Assembly: GCA_910578605.1 (NCBI GenBank)
Contig: CAJTQG010000039.1
Coordinates: 1-27,139 of the forward strand
Source: an uncultured Lachnospiraceae bacterium
GTDB taxonomy: Bacteria > Bacillota > Clostridia > Lachnospirales > Lachnospiraceae
Length of the DNA stretch: 27,139 nucleotides
Reading direction: 5' to 3'
Positions 15,782 to 23,472 of the stretch are shown here, piece after piece. The position numbers and the translations under genes are program-made. The notes beneath the pieces are model-generated. The model was not told the origin of the DNA and searched no databases. It was given only the letters and a program-made list of their open reading frames with translations. Position 1 is the first letter of the stretch, and every line of letters starts with the position of its first letter.

Positions 15782-17344
15782 TTACTTCTTTTTTATTTTT
15801 CCCCCTGCATAAGTATTGGTCAATTTATTTTTAAATTTAGAAATCTTATTTTTCTTCATTGTTACATTAGATTTCACACAAACATTGATTCCATGTCTGC
15901 CCGTCTTTTTAATTGTATTACTTGTAATAGTTGCCTTAGATTTATTGGTAACAAAAATACCATCTTTACAGCTATTGTTTATTTTATTAGATTTAATCGT
16001 TGCCTGTGAACCAGTAGTCAGCACAATACCGCATGCTTCCTTTGTGGCCTTATTTTTTTTCTTTTGAGTTAATGTATTTTTTTGAATTGTAATTTTCTTG
16101 CTGCTGACTAAACGAATAGGGTCTGCATTTCCTTTGCCAAAGACAGATGCCTTGATATTCATAGTTACATTATTCCCTGAAATACTGCACTTATCCGCCT
16201 TCTGCAGCCAAATCCCGTAACCCTTATTGTTCATAGTGATAGAATTATTCTCCACCTTCACACCCTTTAAGGTGTAATCTCCCTTAGGAGCATCTTTTTT
16301 CTTGGATTTAAGCTTTTCACCGTATAGGGAAATGCCATATGCCGTTGTCTTATATTTATAATCAGATACGGAAATTTTATTGTTGCTGATAACCGATTTT
16401 GCATCGTTGACAATCTTCACTTTTTTTCCCTTAAGGGGGGAATAAAAGTTATTATAGCCCTGTACCATACTTCTAAATAAAATGCCGGCGCCGCACTTGC
16501 TGATTTTATTTCTGCTGATTGTTGCATTTTGAAAATTGGTAGCAATAATGGCATACCCGTTTATGTTAGTAAAAGTATTGTCAGTAAATACCATGTTCTT
16601 AAAATAAGAGCCTGCCACAGCGCTGTGAGTTCCTAATCCTCTCTGAAGATTAGTAAATGTACAGCCGGTCACAGTGATATTGGCGCAAGGCGTATCATCA
16701 AAGCCTGGATATTTTGGAAAATGCTGGGCATTGTGAAGCACATCAAACTGCAGTGCCTCGTTGTTTCCTGAGTTGGATTTATCTCCCTTGCTGTAAAAAT
16801 CCTTGAACACACAGCCGGTAAAGGTTACATTAGAGCAGCCTGCCAGCTCCACATGATGGGTCATATAAACATTCTGGAAGGTAACATTTTTAAAAGTAAT
16901 ATTCTTTCCGTGTCCCATGCGAATCATGGAAATATCCACCTTACCTGTCTTTCCATTGCCGTCCCATGTGCCCCCCTCAATTGTAATATCATGCTGTCCA
17001 TTGTAGCCGCTGTACTTCTTATCCTCCTGCCCAATGCGAAGCATAGATTTCTCTTCACTGCGCACTAAAGTACAGCCCTCCATTTTTATTGTGGTGTAGC
17101 TGTACACTTTAAGCAAGGCATCCAGTTTGTAGATACCCTTTGGCAGAGTAATCTCATATAATGTCTTTCCTGACTGATCCTCTAACGCCGCATCCAACGC
17201 CTCCTGTATAGTCTTTCCCACGTTAGTCTTGTTCAGCTTAACCTGAATTTGCTTCACATTCTGCGCCTGCACTGGAATTGCTAAAAACATGCACATACAT
17301 AAAGCCAAAAATAACATTGATAATAAATTTCTTCTTTTTTGCAA
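15782..17344 (-). CDS. Secreted right-handed beta-helix protein (pectate-lyase-like fold)
   Basis: About 520 residues. It opens with a signal peptide (MQKRRNLLSMLFLALCMCMF, then IPVQAQ) followed by repeated coils of the parallel beta-helix type: ITIEGGTWDGNG, ITFKNVTFQNV, VTFTGCVFKDF, ITVTGCTFTNL, ATISRNKISKC and many later N-x-I/x-S-N-K/T turns. The last 40 residues are very Lys-rich. Such folds act on or bind polysaccharides (lyases, epimerases, acetylesterases); no catalytic residues can be assigned from sequence. The start is probably a TTG at 17344, eight bases after AGAAGGAG; a GTG at 17353 overlaps that site. It is the first gene of an operon with the LTA-synthase-like gene and is paralogous to the divergent 17663-19498 gene. 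Confidence 0.85.
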   Translation of the reverse strand: MQKRRNLLSMLFLALCMCMFLAIPVQAQNVKQIQVKLNKTNVGKTIQEALDAALEDQSGKTLYEITLPKGIYKLDALLKVYSYTTIKMEGCTLVRSEEKSMLRIGQEDKKYSGYNGQHDITIEGGTWDGNGKTGKVDISMIRMGHGKNITFKNVTFQNVYMTHHVELAGCSNVTFTGCVFKDFYSKGDKSNSGNNEALQFDVLHNAQHFPKYPGFDDTPCANITVTGCTFTNLQRGLGTHSAVAGSYFKNMVFTDNTFTNINGYAIIATNFQNATISRNKISKCGAGILFRSMVQGYNNFYSPLKGKKVKIVNDAKSVISNNKISVSDYKYKTTAYGISLYGEKLKSKKKDAPKGDYTLKGVKVENNSITMNNKGYGIWLQKADKCSISGNNVTMNIKASVFGKGNADPIRLVSSKKITIQKNTLTQKKKNKATKEACGIVLTTGSQATIKSNKINNSCKDGIFVTNKSKATITSNTIKKTGRHGINVCVKSNVTMKKNKISKFKNKLTNTYAGGKIKKK

Positions 17345-17401
17345 TATTTTCACTCCTTCTTACATTTTATTAACATACTTTTTACAATTATAAATTTTGT
17401 T

Positions 17402-17422
17402 TATTGTTGAATTTCAACAATA
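17402..17422. promoter_or_regulatory. Palindrome in the shared control region of two beta-helix genes
   Basis: TATTGTTGA (17402-17410) and TCAACAATA (17414-17422) are perfect complements around ATT. It lies about 55 bases upstream of the minus-strand beta-helix start and about 70 bases ahead of the tandem -35-like boxes on the other side. The arms resemble Rex-type TTGTTnA half-sites, but the spacing is one base short, so the regulator is unknown. Confidence 0.55.
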
Positions 17423-17490
17423 TGCATGTACATTCTATCATAAAAATTCTTTATTGCAAAGAATATCACTAAATTTTATGAATTTTTATC

Positions 17491-17530
17491 TTGACTTTAC
17501 TCTTGACTTTATACTGCAAGATAATAAAAT
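17491..17530 (+). promoter_or_regulatory. Promoter region of the divergent beta-helix gene, with tandem -35-like repeat
   Basis: TTGACTTTA occurs twice, 12 bases apart (from 17491 and 17503). The second TTGACT (17503-17508) pairs with TAAAAT (17525-17530) across 16 bases. The first copy could be an alternative -35 or part of a regulator site. Confidence 0.45.
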
Positions 17531-17662
17531 AAATAGGTGAGCTTCTATGCAAAATGATTAGAATTATCTTCATGATAATAATAATAAAATCAAAAGATTT
17601 TGTGCAAAATGAAGAAAGAAAACAGAAAGAAAAAACAGAAAGGAAAAAATAGGTACAGCCAA

Positions 17663-19498
17663 ATGAAAAAAAGGTGTCTTTCATTAAAAATATGTAAATT
17701 TTCTAAATTAAAAAATATTCTTCCCCTTTTCTTGCTAGGAAGCATGTTTTTTTTACCAACAGCCATTCCTGTTTATGGACGAACAGTGGATGTAACTACA
17801 TTGGGAGCCGACGGAACAGATACAAAAAATGATAAGGCCTATATTCAGGCAGCTCTCAACACTACTGTTAAGAAGGGGGATTCACTGATTGTATATATTC
17901 CCGATGGTACTTATTACATAAACGGTCCTCTTTACGTTCACTCCAACACTACCATCCGCATGTCAAAAAAAGCCCGCATCAAAAGAAACACCGCAGGGCT
18001 AAAGCATAATATGCTGAAAAATGCCGATGCCAAAAATCAAACCCTAACTATGGGAGAATACAACTTGTCCTCCAACATTACCTTGGAGGGAGGGACATGG
18101 GACGGGGGCGCTGTGGACACAGTAGGCTTCTCCAGCAATTTGATTAACTTAGGCCATGCCACCAACATTGTCATTAAAAATACCACCGTGAAAAATTGTA
18201 TGGGAGCACACCTAATCGAGCTGGCGGGAGTGAAAAATGCTACCATTACCAATTGTAAATTCAGCGGTTTCGCCTATGATGACAGCTTAGCTGAGAGCGA
18301 AGCCATTCAGTTGGATGTGTGTCATACTACTTCGGAGGGCAAATCATGGAATCCAGCCTTTTTATCCGACGACACCTACTGCCAGAACATTACTATCAGC
18401 AACAATACTTTTACCGACTATCCTAGAGGAATCGGCAACCACCACGATGTACCGGGCAAGCACAGCCGAAATGTTACCATCACTAACAACACTTTCAAAA
18501 ATACCACTTCCCTTAGAAACTATGCTCTAAATTTGGTTGGCTTTGACAACACTGTAGTGAAAAACAATAAAATTAACGGCTTTAAGTGGGGTGTGAGAGC
18601 CTACAACTGCAAAAATATGACAATCCAAAACAACAGCATTTCCGACAGCAGCGAAGTAGGAATTTCTATCTCCAACGCCACCTTTAAAAATATTACCAGC
18701 AATCAAATTAAAACCGTTAAAAGACATGGGATTCTCATAAACGGCACCTCAAGCGTAGTCAATTTATCCTCCAACACTGTCTCAAAGGCGGGAAGAAACG
18801 GCATTATGCTAGAGGATGCCGTCACTGTAGAAAATTTAAACAACAATACTATCACCAGCGTAGGTTTAAAGGATTTGATGAATGGAATCAGTCTCTATGG
18901 AAAGAAAACTTATGTGAAAAATGTTCGGGGAAACAAGATAACAGACAGCAGTCAATGTGGTATTATGATTGCAAATGATGCCCGTGCAGGAGTCATTGCA
19001 AGTAACAAAATCTCAAATACAAAGTACATAGGAATCTGCATTAACAGCCCAAAGAAAACCTCCATCACCTCCAACACACTTACTGACATAAAAAGTGCTG
19101 CTATCTATCTTGTTGGCTCAACGAAAGCAACCTTAAAAAAGAATAAAGTAAAAAACATCACTTATTTTAAATGTATTCACTCTGAATATAATAAAATAAA
19201 AGAAACAAGTATTCGGGGATATATTACAAAGGTGAAGAAAAAATATGTGATAAAAATCTATACGAAAAACAGAAAAAAATTAACTGCTGCCATCGGCAAA
19301 AAAAAGTATAAAGTAAAAAAAGCAAAGAAAAAACAATTGCTGAAATCAGAGAAGAAATTAACTTCCGGCGAAACTATTTATATTGTAGAAATCCCAAAAT
19401 CCAAGAAAAACAAGACACTAACCTTAACCTTAACAGATAAGAGCCAAAATACATTGACACGAAAATTTAAAGTTAACACTTTGCGCTATATGAGCTAA
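17663..19498 (+). CDS. Secreted right-handed beta-helix protein with basic C-terminal Ig-like tail
   Basis: From the ATG at 17663 the product is 611 residues. A signal sequence (KNILPLFLLGSMFFLPTAIP, then VYG) leads into a parallel beta-helix: ITLEGGTWDGG, IVIKNTTVKNC, ATITNCKFSGF, ITISNNTFTDY, VTITNNTFKNT, MTIQNNSISDS and further coils to about codon 500. It closely parallels the divergent protein (shared blocks: HxxELAG, EA-Q-DV-H, PRGIG/QRGLG). The C-terminal 100 residues are Lys-rich and end in a beta-rich stretch (TAAIGKKKYKVKK, TIYIVEIPKSKK) resembling a small Ig-like or wall-binding domain; this is inference. In-frame ATG at 17609 and TTG at 17600 extend the frame but lack ribosome binding sites; 17663 places the signal peptide normally. 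Confidence 0.83.
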   Translation: MKKRCLSLKICKFSKLKNILPLFLLGSMFFLPTAIPVYGRTVDVTTLGADGTDTKNDKAYIQAALNTTVKKGDSLIVYIPDGTYYINGPLYVHSNTTIRMSKKARIKRNTAGLKHNMLKNADAKNQTLTMGEYNLSSNITLEGGTWDGGAVDTVGFSSNLINLGHATNIVIKNTTVKNCMGAHLIELAGVKNATITNCKFSGFAYDDSLAESEAIQLDVCHTTSEGKSWNPAFLSDDTYCQNITISNNTFTDYPRGIGNHHDVPGKHSRNVTITNNTFKNTTSLRNYALNLVGFDNTVVKNNKINGFKWGVRAYNCKNMTIQNNSISDSSEVGISISNATFKNITSNQIKTVKRHGILINGTSSVVNLSSNTVSKAGRNGIMLEDAVTVENLNNNTITSVGLKDLMNGISLYGKKTYVKNVRGNKITDSSQCGIMIANDARAGVIASNKISNTKYIGICINSPKKTSITSNTLTDIKSAAIYLVGSTKATLKKNKVKNITYFKCIHSEYNKIKETSIRGYITKVKKKYVIKIYTKNRKKLTAAIGKKKYKVKKAKKKQLLKSEKKLTSGETIYIVEIPKSKKNKTLTLTLTDKSQNTLTRKFKVNTLRYMS

Positions 19499-19529
19499 AT
19501 CATTCATTTATAGCCAAATAATAATCAAC

Positions 19530-19566
19530 AGCCAGGTTCGTCAAGCTTGCTTGCAGGAATCTGGCT
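19530..19566. terminator. Terminator between convergent beta-helix and thiD genes
   Basis: AGCCAGGTTC (19530-19539) pairs with GAATCTGGCT (19557-19566) through ten base pairs including one G-U. T-tracts on either side are short, so efficiency may be modest. It sits between the two convergent stops. Confidence 0.6.
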
Positions 19567-19613
19567 GATTCATTTCCTGTGGTCAGAATCAGCCTCCCCA
19601 CCTATACAAGAAA

Positions 19614-20444
19614 CTAGGAGGTTTCGGAAAGAAACTCTCCTGATAAAGCAAAGCCATGATTTAACGGTCCCCTTCCTCTGCCCAAATCAAGCTTTGCCGA
19701 GAGAGCTTTGCTGATATATGCCTTTGCCCTCTCAATAGACTGCTCCAAGGAATACCCCTTTGCCATGTTAGAAGCTATAGCGCTTGAAAGGGTGCATCCC
19801 GTCCCATGTGTGTTGGGATTGTCAATTCTCTCTCCCTCAAACCACTGATACCTACCTTGGCCTCCATCCTTATATGTACTTCCATAATAGAGCAAATCAT
19901 TTGCATTTTCTATGTTATGTCCCCCCTTGCACAAAACAGCACAGTGGTATGTCTGGCTAATCCATTCCCCCGCATCTATCATATGCTGGGCTTTCTTTAT
20001 CTGTATTCCCGCTAATTCTTCGGCCTCGGGAATATTAGGAGTCAACACAGATGCTAGTGGCAAAAGCTTCTCCTTTAACGCCTCCACAGCTCCATCACTC
20101 AACAGCTTGGCGCCGCTAGTTGCCACCATCACCGGATCCACTACAATATTTCTTGCTTTATATTTTTTTAATGTTTCAGCAATGGTTTCAATCAATTCTG
20201 CCGACGACACCATACCAATTTTCACTGCATCCGGGTATATATCTGTAAATATTTGATCTAACTGCATTTCCAAAAATTCAGGGGTCACCTCCATAATTCC
20301 TGCCACCCCAGTTGTATTTTGAGCAGTAAGAGCAGTTATGGCACTCATGGCATAGACGCCGTTTGCCAACATAGTTTTAATATCCGCCTGTATTCCTGCT
20401 CCTCCGCTGCTGTCACTTCCTGCTATGGTCAACGCTGTTTTCAT
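19614..20444 (-). CDS. thiD: Hydroxymethylpyrimidine/phosphomethylpyrimidine kinase
   Basis: ThiD phosphorylates HMP and HMP-P for thiamine synthesis; some members of this clade also phosphorylate pyridoxal. The protein (276 aa) has the ribokinase-fold signature LTIAGSDSSGGAGIQADIKT at its N-terminus, an IVVDPVMVATSG block and the NTHGTGCTLSSAIA anion-hole motif. The start is the ATG at 20444: GGAGG is seven bases upstream, and the stop of the preceding lipoprotein gene overlaps it (TGATG). It is thus the last gene of a translationally coupled cluster of envelope proteins, not of a thiamine operon. No TPP riboswitch is visible in this stretch, and no other thi gene is in the window. Confidence 0.93.
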   Translation of the reverse strand: MKTALTIAGSDSSGGAGIQADIKTMLANGVYAMSAITALTAQNTTGVAGIMEVTPEFLEMQLDQIFTDIYPDAVKIGMVSSAELIETIAETLKKYKARNIVVDPVMVATSGAKLLSDGAVEALKEKLLPLASVLTPNIPEAEELAGIQIKKAQHMIDAGEWISQTYHCAVLCKGGHNIENANDLLYYGSTYKDGGQGRYQWFEGERIDNPNTHGTGCTLSSAIASNMAKGYSLEQSIERAKAYISKALSAKLDLGRGRGPLNHGFALSGEFLSETS

Positions 20445-21604
20445 CACTTCACCTCCATAAATTGATAATTCTCTATATCTTCAGCTAACCATTCCCCTTT
20501 GTTCATGAAAGCGGGAAAGTCAGCCAATTCCTCTTTTTGTACTACACATTTTTCTTCATACTCTGTAGACCAAACAAATATCTCCTTTCCATCCTCATCT
20601 GTATAAAAATTTATTACCAATTCACCCGAAGGCTTTCGGTAAAGCGACAGCGTCATAGACATATAATAAAATGTGCCGCCTCCTGCTTTATCTTCCGCTT
20701 TAAATATTCCTACATAGGCATTTTCGCTCATATCCTTCCTATTGCAATAATAATAATACCTATATGGTGTAACGGTATAATCGTAACCTACTCTCCCCTC
20801 CCTTATCTGTGCCTCTGTACATTCCAGCATTTTTTGATTATATTCTGTGAAATCCTCCGCCTTCACTTTCGATACATATTGCCCCAAATCCTCCACCATA
20901 ACTTCTTTTATATTTTGAGATATTATCATATTTTGTTCCCTGCATGCCGCCCCATTATCCGCCCACATAAATTTTACAGTAATCTTATCCCCATTTTTTA
21001 GTAAATAATTATACATTTCCTCCCCGTCTTTATCTTCCGTCTCTTTCAAATAAAATTTACCCTGTTCCTGTACAATGGGCACACAGCCATCCAGGTTAAA
21101 ATCTACCCAGCCTTCCCCGTCTGTTCCAAAAAATACAAAATCCACCCCGTCAAAGGGATTGATTATTTCTGCCTTTTCACTTATTTGAACCTGAAAATCC
21201 TCCTCCTCTGCCGGCTGGTAGATGCATTCTAACGCTGCCTGCTCTTCCCAATGAAACCTTACAGGTATTTTATCTCCCTCTTTGTAGAAATCCCCTGACT
21301 GTCCTTTCTCTACTTGATCACCACCATATTCCAATTCCACACTATCCATAAATTTGCTGAATATCACCGCATCTATCACTGACTTTTCCCTCTTTATCTC
21401 ATCATACTTTTCTTTTATCTTTTCCCTATCCATCTCTAAAATAACTTGAAGCTGCTCCCTGGTTCCTATATATTCTGCCCTGATGTAATCAACTAGATGA
21501 ATTTTCTCCTTGTCCTTTTTCAAACCGCAACTCACCAATGCCCCTGCAAAAATAAGGAGGATTGGCAAAAAAATAATGTTTCTTTTGCTCCTATAACCTC
21601 TCAT
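20444..21604 (-). CDS. Lipoprotein of unknown function with repeated beta-rich segments
   Basis: The 386-aa product starts with a lipoprotein signal (RNIIFLPILLIFAGALVSCG; lipobox LVSC, Cys 26) and would be anchored outside the membrane. Two similar blocks appear: YKEGDKIPVRFHWEEQAALE and LKNGDKITVKFMWADNGAAC, each followed by a V-rich closing strand. The NPFDGVDFVFFGTDGEGWVD stretch resembles Ig-like modules that I recall in Lachnospiraceae extracytoplasmic proteins. The C-terminal part is a separate alpha/beta region ending in QFMEVK. Start overlaps the upstream stop (ATGA) with GAGGA before it. Function unknown. Confidence 0.8.
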   Translation of the reverse strand: MRGYRSKRNIIFLPILLIFAGALVSCGLKKDKEKIHLVDYIRAEYIGTREQLQVILEMDREKIKEKYDEIKREKSVIDAVIFSKFMDSVELEYGGDQVEKGQSGDFYKEGDKIPVRFHWEEQAALECIYQPAEEEDFQVQISEKAEIINPFDGVDFVFFGTDGEGWVDFNLDGCVPIVQEQGKFYLKETEDKDGEEMYNYLLKNGDKITVKFMWADNGAACREQNMIISQNIKEVMVEDLGQYVSKVKAEDFTEYNQKMLECTEAQIREGRVGYDYTVTPYRYYYYCNRKDMSENAYVGIFKAEDKAGGGTFYYMSMTLSLYRKPSGELVINFYTDEDGKEIFVWSTEYEEKCVVQKEELADFPAFMNKGEWLAEDIENYQFMEVK

Positions 21605-22368
21605 TCCTCATCCTCCTCATACATAATACTTTCATAGTCATCTAAATTCTCTATAGCCAACAGCACCCATCTGTCCTTTGCCTTTGCAATATACACTATT
21701 GCTTGAAAAGTATTCTCCTTTGTGTGACGTGAAATGGAAAAATCCACAAGCAGCATATAGACATTTTCCTTGTCAAAAACCTTTTGCAGCTTCTGTGTTC
21801 CCCAAAATGTATCCTTATATTGATATGCATAATCAGAAAAACCACTTTCTTCCTGCCCCATAGTATCTGTATCTACAAAACCATTTTCTATATAATCCTC
21901 CAGCATATTTTTATTTGTGCTTTTTTCAGAATTCTCCTGTTCTTGACTAATATCCCAGCTTTTCATTTTATGCTTTTCCAAGATTTCATAGCCTACATAA
22001 TCTATATTTTCCTCCTCTAATATTTCTTCCCCCGTCATTTGAAACAGGATATCTGAAATGTAACCATTCTGCTCTTCTTTATCCTCCTCCCACTTATCCT
22101 CTTGCTGTTTTTGTGTTTCCTCATCCTTTTCATTATCCTCCCTATGTACCCTTGGAATATGATTCTTCATATATAGGCTATCCCATTCCTGTATGGCAAT
22201 GCACAAATCATCAAGCACCTGGTTATACTCTGGAAAGAACATGGCTTTTATTATGACACCTACTGCTATACACAGAGCAATCAAAGAACATACTCCCACC
22301 TTCAAGAAAAAATACAGCTTCGCTTTTGGTTTTTTTATTCCTGGAGAATCCACGGTTCGCAACTTCAT
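21601..22368 (-). CDS. Single-pass membrane protein with acidic extracellular domain
   Basis: The 255-aa protein has a basic N-terminus (MKLRTVDSPGIKKPKAKLYF), one membrane segment (about 20-45, VGVCSLIALCIAVGVIIKAM) and an outer region that begins with a Glu/Lys/Gln-rich, probably flexible or coiled stretch (about 75-100) and ends in a compact domain with VYMLLVDFSISRHTKENTFQ and WVLLAIENLDDYESIMYEED. No family is recognised. Its ATG overlaps the stop of the 76-aa gene and its stop overlaps the lipoprotein start, so its product is likely made in step with both and may form a complex with the lipoprotein. Confidence 0.75.
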   Translation of the reverse strand: MKLRTVDSPGIKKPKAKLYFFLKVGVCSLIALCIAVGVIIKAMFFPEYNQVLDDLCIAIQEWDSLYMKNHIPRVHREDNEKDEETQKQQEDKWEEDKEEQNGYISDILFQMTGEEILEEENIDYVGYEILEKHKMKSWDISQEQENSEKSTNKNMLEDYIENGFVDTDTMGQEESGFSDYAYQYKDTFWGTQKLQKVFDKENVYMLLVDFSISRHTKENTFQAIVYIAKAKDRWVLLAIENLDDYESIMYEEDEE

Positions 22369-22595
22369 GTTCCCATCAAATCCTTCAGACCTTCAAACAA
22401 CTCTACATCCGACTTAAGCACCTTTATATTGGCAGTGATTGGCTCCTTCCCTGGCTTCGTCACCGTAATCTCAATAACGGTTTCCTCCTCCATCTCACCG
22501 GAAAATATATGTTTTAAAAAGGAGACAAATTTCGGATGATTCGCTGTAAATTTATTTTTTGCCTGCTGTATTTTTAATAATGTTGATGGATTCAT
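22365..22595 (-). CDS. Small conserved cytoplasmic protein, unknown function
   Basis: The 76-aa product begins MNPSTLLKIQQAKNKFTANH, has no signal or membrane segment, and contains a beta-strand-like EETVIEITVTKPGKEPITAN block followed by an amphipathic helix (DVELFEGLKDLM). I recall similar small proteins in Lachnospiraceae without a known role. AGAGG lies six bases upstream of the ATG. It is the first gene of the coupled cluster; a -10-like TATGAT lies in the 64-base gap after the beta-lactamase-like remnant. Confidence 0.72.
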   Translation of the reverse strand: MNPSTLLKIQQAKNKFTANHPKFVSFLKHIFSGEMEEETVIEITVTKPGKEPITANIKVLKSDVELFEGLKDLMGT

Positions 22596-22659
22596 TTTCT
22601 ACCTCTTTTCTTTCTATAATCATATTATCTATTTTTTTATGATGCCCTTAGAATCATAC

Positions 22660-23472
22660 TTATTGTACCATATCAATGGTATCCCATATGAAATCATCAT
22701 ACCCCATTCCCCTTGCCGTAGGAGCCGCCTGTGTCACCATAATCAGCTTCTTTTTTGGCACTACCGTTATACTCTGTCCTCCATAGCCTCTGCATCCATA
22801 CCATCCCTCCCCTCTCCACCACATAAATCCATATCCTGGATTCGCAGGCGAAGGTGATATTGCCATCTTAATATACTCCTTGGATACAATTTGTTTATCC
22901 TGGTATATTCCATCTTGCAGAAACATTTGTCCTATTTTAAACATTTCCATGGCTGTCAAATCAGACCGTTTTTCGTTCTTATCATTTGTTCCATTTGTAT
23001 AGTAAGTGCTGGCGGCTGTTTGAAACCACCCCGCACTTTGTATCCCTAATGGCTGATAGAGGTTATCATTGATAAATGCATAAATATCTCCGCTGACGTG
23101 ATTCAAAACCTCTGTTAACAGTATGATGTCCCACTCCTTGTACACATACTTTGTTCCTGGCACATCCTTTACGGTAATATCTGCTATATATCCCATCCAG
23201 TCATCTGTGCGAAACATCTGGTCCAACATAGGACAGTGATAATGTACCCCGCCTATCCAGTACAGTCCCGACGACATCGTGAGGAGATGGCGCAATGTAA
23301 TATTTCTGTGGCGCAAATCCCTTCCCTCATGAAACTGGGGAATAAATCGGTAAACAGGCTCGTCCACACTTTTCAGCATTCCCCTGTCAATCATAATGCC
23401 CGCCGCCACAGATATAATACTTTTCCCTACGGATTTTATTTCGTTTCTGCTGTTCTCATCAAAATCATGAAA
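22660..23472 (-). pseudogene. 5'-truncated serine beta-lactamase-like (class C/esterase family) gene
   Basis: The frame encodes the back part of a serine hydrolase of the beta-lactamase family: FHDFDENSRNEIKSVGKSII with the SxxK motif (SVGK, serine codon at 23433), the LRHLLTMSSGLYW block, the PGTKYVYKEWD region where a Y-x-N motif is expected (here Y-K-E), and a GYGGQSI block near the end. Family members have some 50-80 residues before SxxK; here a TGA lies 17 codons upstream of it (23482-23484) and the preceding DNA belongs to the UvrA-like gene. A GTG at 23409 could start translation, but only after the catalytic serine. The gene is therefore headless. It ends at 22660. Confidence 0.75.

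Noticed and set aside
20448..20700. Possible TPP riboswitch ahead of thiD
   Set aside because: The upstream DNA is lipoprotein coding sequence and I saw no conserved TPP-aptamer core (CUGAGA-type and ACCUGA-type segments).
20537..21001. 154-codon plus-strand open frame, Ile/Tyr-rich
   Set aside because: It is antisense to the lipoprotein gene, which has a good signal peptide, ribosome binding site and coupled neighbours.
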